DNA of 5,805 bases, taken from positions 1 to 5,805 of the forward strand of contig JADYZK010000121.1 in assembly GCA_020853175.1 (NCBI GenBank), in the 5' to 3' direction. The stretch is from Bacteroidales bacterium. Lineage in GTDB: Bacteria > Bacteroidota > Bacteroidia > Bacteroidales > F082. Below the pieces are notes generated by a model. That model had not been told where the DNA came from. It searched no databases and saw only the letters and a program-made list of their open reading frames with translations. How positions within the stretch are numbered: position 1 is the stretch's first letter; each line of letters opens with the position of its first letter. Made by a program: the position numbers and the translations under genes. Shown in pieces: positions 5,123 through 5,805 of this stretch.

Positions 5123-5805
5123 ATGGATATTGTACTCAGTGGCATCAGGCCAACCGGAAATCTGCACCTCGGAAACTATTTCGGAGCAGTGAAAAACTTT
5201 GTTAAAATGCAAGAAGAAAACAATTGCTATTTCTTTATTGCTGATTATCATTCACTTACAACACATCCTACCCCTGCCGATCTTCATGGAAATGTGAAGC
5301 AGGTGCTGGTTGAATATCTTGCTGCCGGCCTCGATCCCGACAAAGCTACACTGTATGTTCAAAGTGATGTGCCTGAAATTGCCGAATTGTATCTTTTTTT
5401 AAACATGAACGCCTATCTGGGTGAACTTGAACGTGTTACCACCTTCAAAGAAAAAGCACGCAAACAACCCGACAACGTGAATGCCGGACTTTTAACCTAT
5501 CCCAGCCTTATGGCTGCCGATATTCTCATCCACCGTTCGCACAAAGTACCTGTGGGCAAAGACCAAGAGCAACATCTCGAAATGACACGCACATTTGCCC
5601 GCCGTTTCAACCGCATGTACGACATTGAGTTTTTTCCTATCCCGCAAGCCTATAACTTTGGCGAAGAGTTGGTTAAAATTCCAGGTCTTGATGGATCGGG
5701 GAAAATGGGCAAGTCGGAAGGTGAAGGAAATGCGATTTTTTTAGCCGACGACCCTAAAACCATCCGTAAAAAAGTGATGAAAGCAGTTACAGATGCCGGA
5801 CCAAC
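5123..5805 (+). CDS. trpS: Tryptophanyl-tRNA synthetase, 3' end cut by window
   Basis: This class I synthetase charges tRNA-Trp with tryptophan using ATP in the cytoplasm. I read 227 codons without a stop; the family is about 325-335 residues, so roughly 100 are missing. The N-terminus MDIVLSGIRPTGNLHLGNY carries the HIGH-type signature as HLGN at 15-18. NAGLLTYPSLMAADIL (about 121-136) and VPVGKDQEQHLEMTRTF (about 142-158) are hallmark TrpRS segments for tryptophan and ATP binding. KMGKS at 194-198 is the KMSKS loop, at nearly the E. coli position. The ATG at 5123 places these motifs where the family expects them; the nearby ATG at 5101 is out of frame. No T-box or Trp leader peptide is visible in the short gap after the rng terminator. 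Confidence 0.97.
   Translation, partial: MDIVLSGIRPTGNLHLGNYFGAVKNFVKMQEENNCYFFIADYHSLTTHPTPADLHGNVKQVLVEYLAAGLDPDKATLYVQSDVPEIAELYLFLNMNAYLGELERVTTFKEKARKQPDNVNAGLLTYPSLMAADILIHRSHKVPVGKDQEQHLEMTRTFARRFNRMYDIEFFPIPQAYNFGEELVKIPGLDGSGKMGKSEGEGNAIFLADDPKTIRKKVMKAVTDAGP

Overview
The window comes from a chromosome of the phylum Bacteroidota, close to gliding Flavobacteriia/Cytophagia-like lineages. I cannot fix the order or genus. Four things point there: a GldE-type gene, the gene order mutY-ssb-gldE, an HU variant typical of the phylum, and several matches to the Bacteroidota promoter consensus (TTTG, about 17-23 bp spacer, TAnnTTTG). Start codons follow A/T-rich leaders with no clear Shine-Dalgarno sequence, which also fits. 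All identified genes are housekeeping or lineage-core. I see no insertion sequence, phage, CRISPR, tRNA, rRNA or other sign of recent transfer.

Layout: the left half is a minus-strand block transcribed in the order mutY (1704-2774), ssb (1158-1676), gldE (1-1078, cut by the window edge). mutY and ssb are 27 bp apart and probably share a transcript. gldE has its own good promoter match in the 79-bp gap after ssb and apparently starts at TTG. The right half is plus-strand: an HU-like DNA-binding protein (2907-3191), a tiny 29-residue very basic ORF (3221-3310) resembling the AURKAIP1/COX24 (mS38/bS22) ribosomal proteins, a long-stem terminator candidate, an RNase E/G family gene (3476-5026, GTG start), a textbook Rho-independent terminator with a UUCG loop, and trpS (5123-5805, cut by the window edge). 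The mutY and HU promoters are divergent and interleaved in a 132-bp gap.

Together the left block covers DNA repair (adenine glycosylase), single-strand DNA protection and an envelope protein linked to gliding/type IX secretion. The right block covers nucleoid structure, probable ribosome composition, RNA processing and tRNA charging. The most rewarding items are the 29-residue gene, the interleaved mutY/HU promoters, and the trpS promoter, which sits so close to its ATG that a leaderless mRNA is predicted. I did not find a convincing new multi-gene system.
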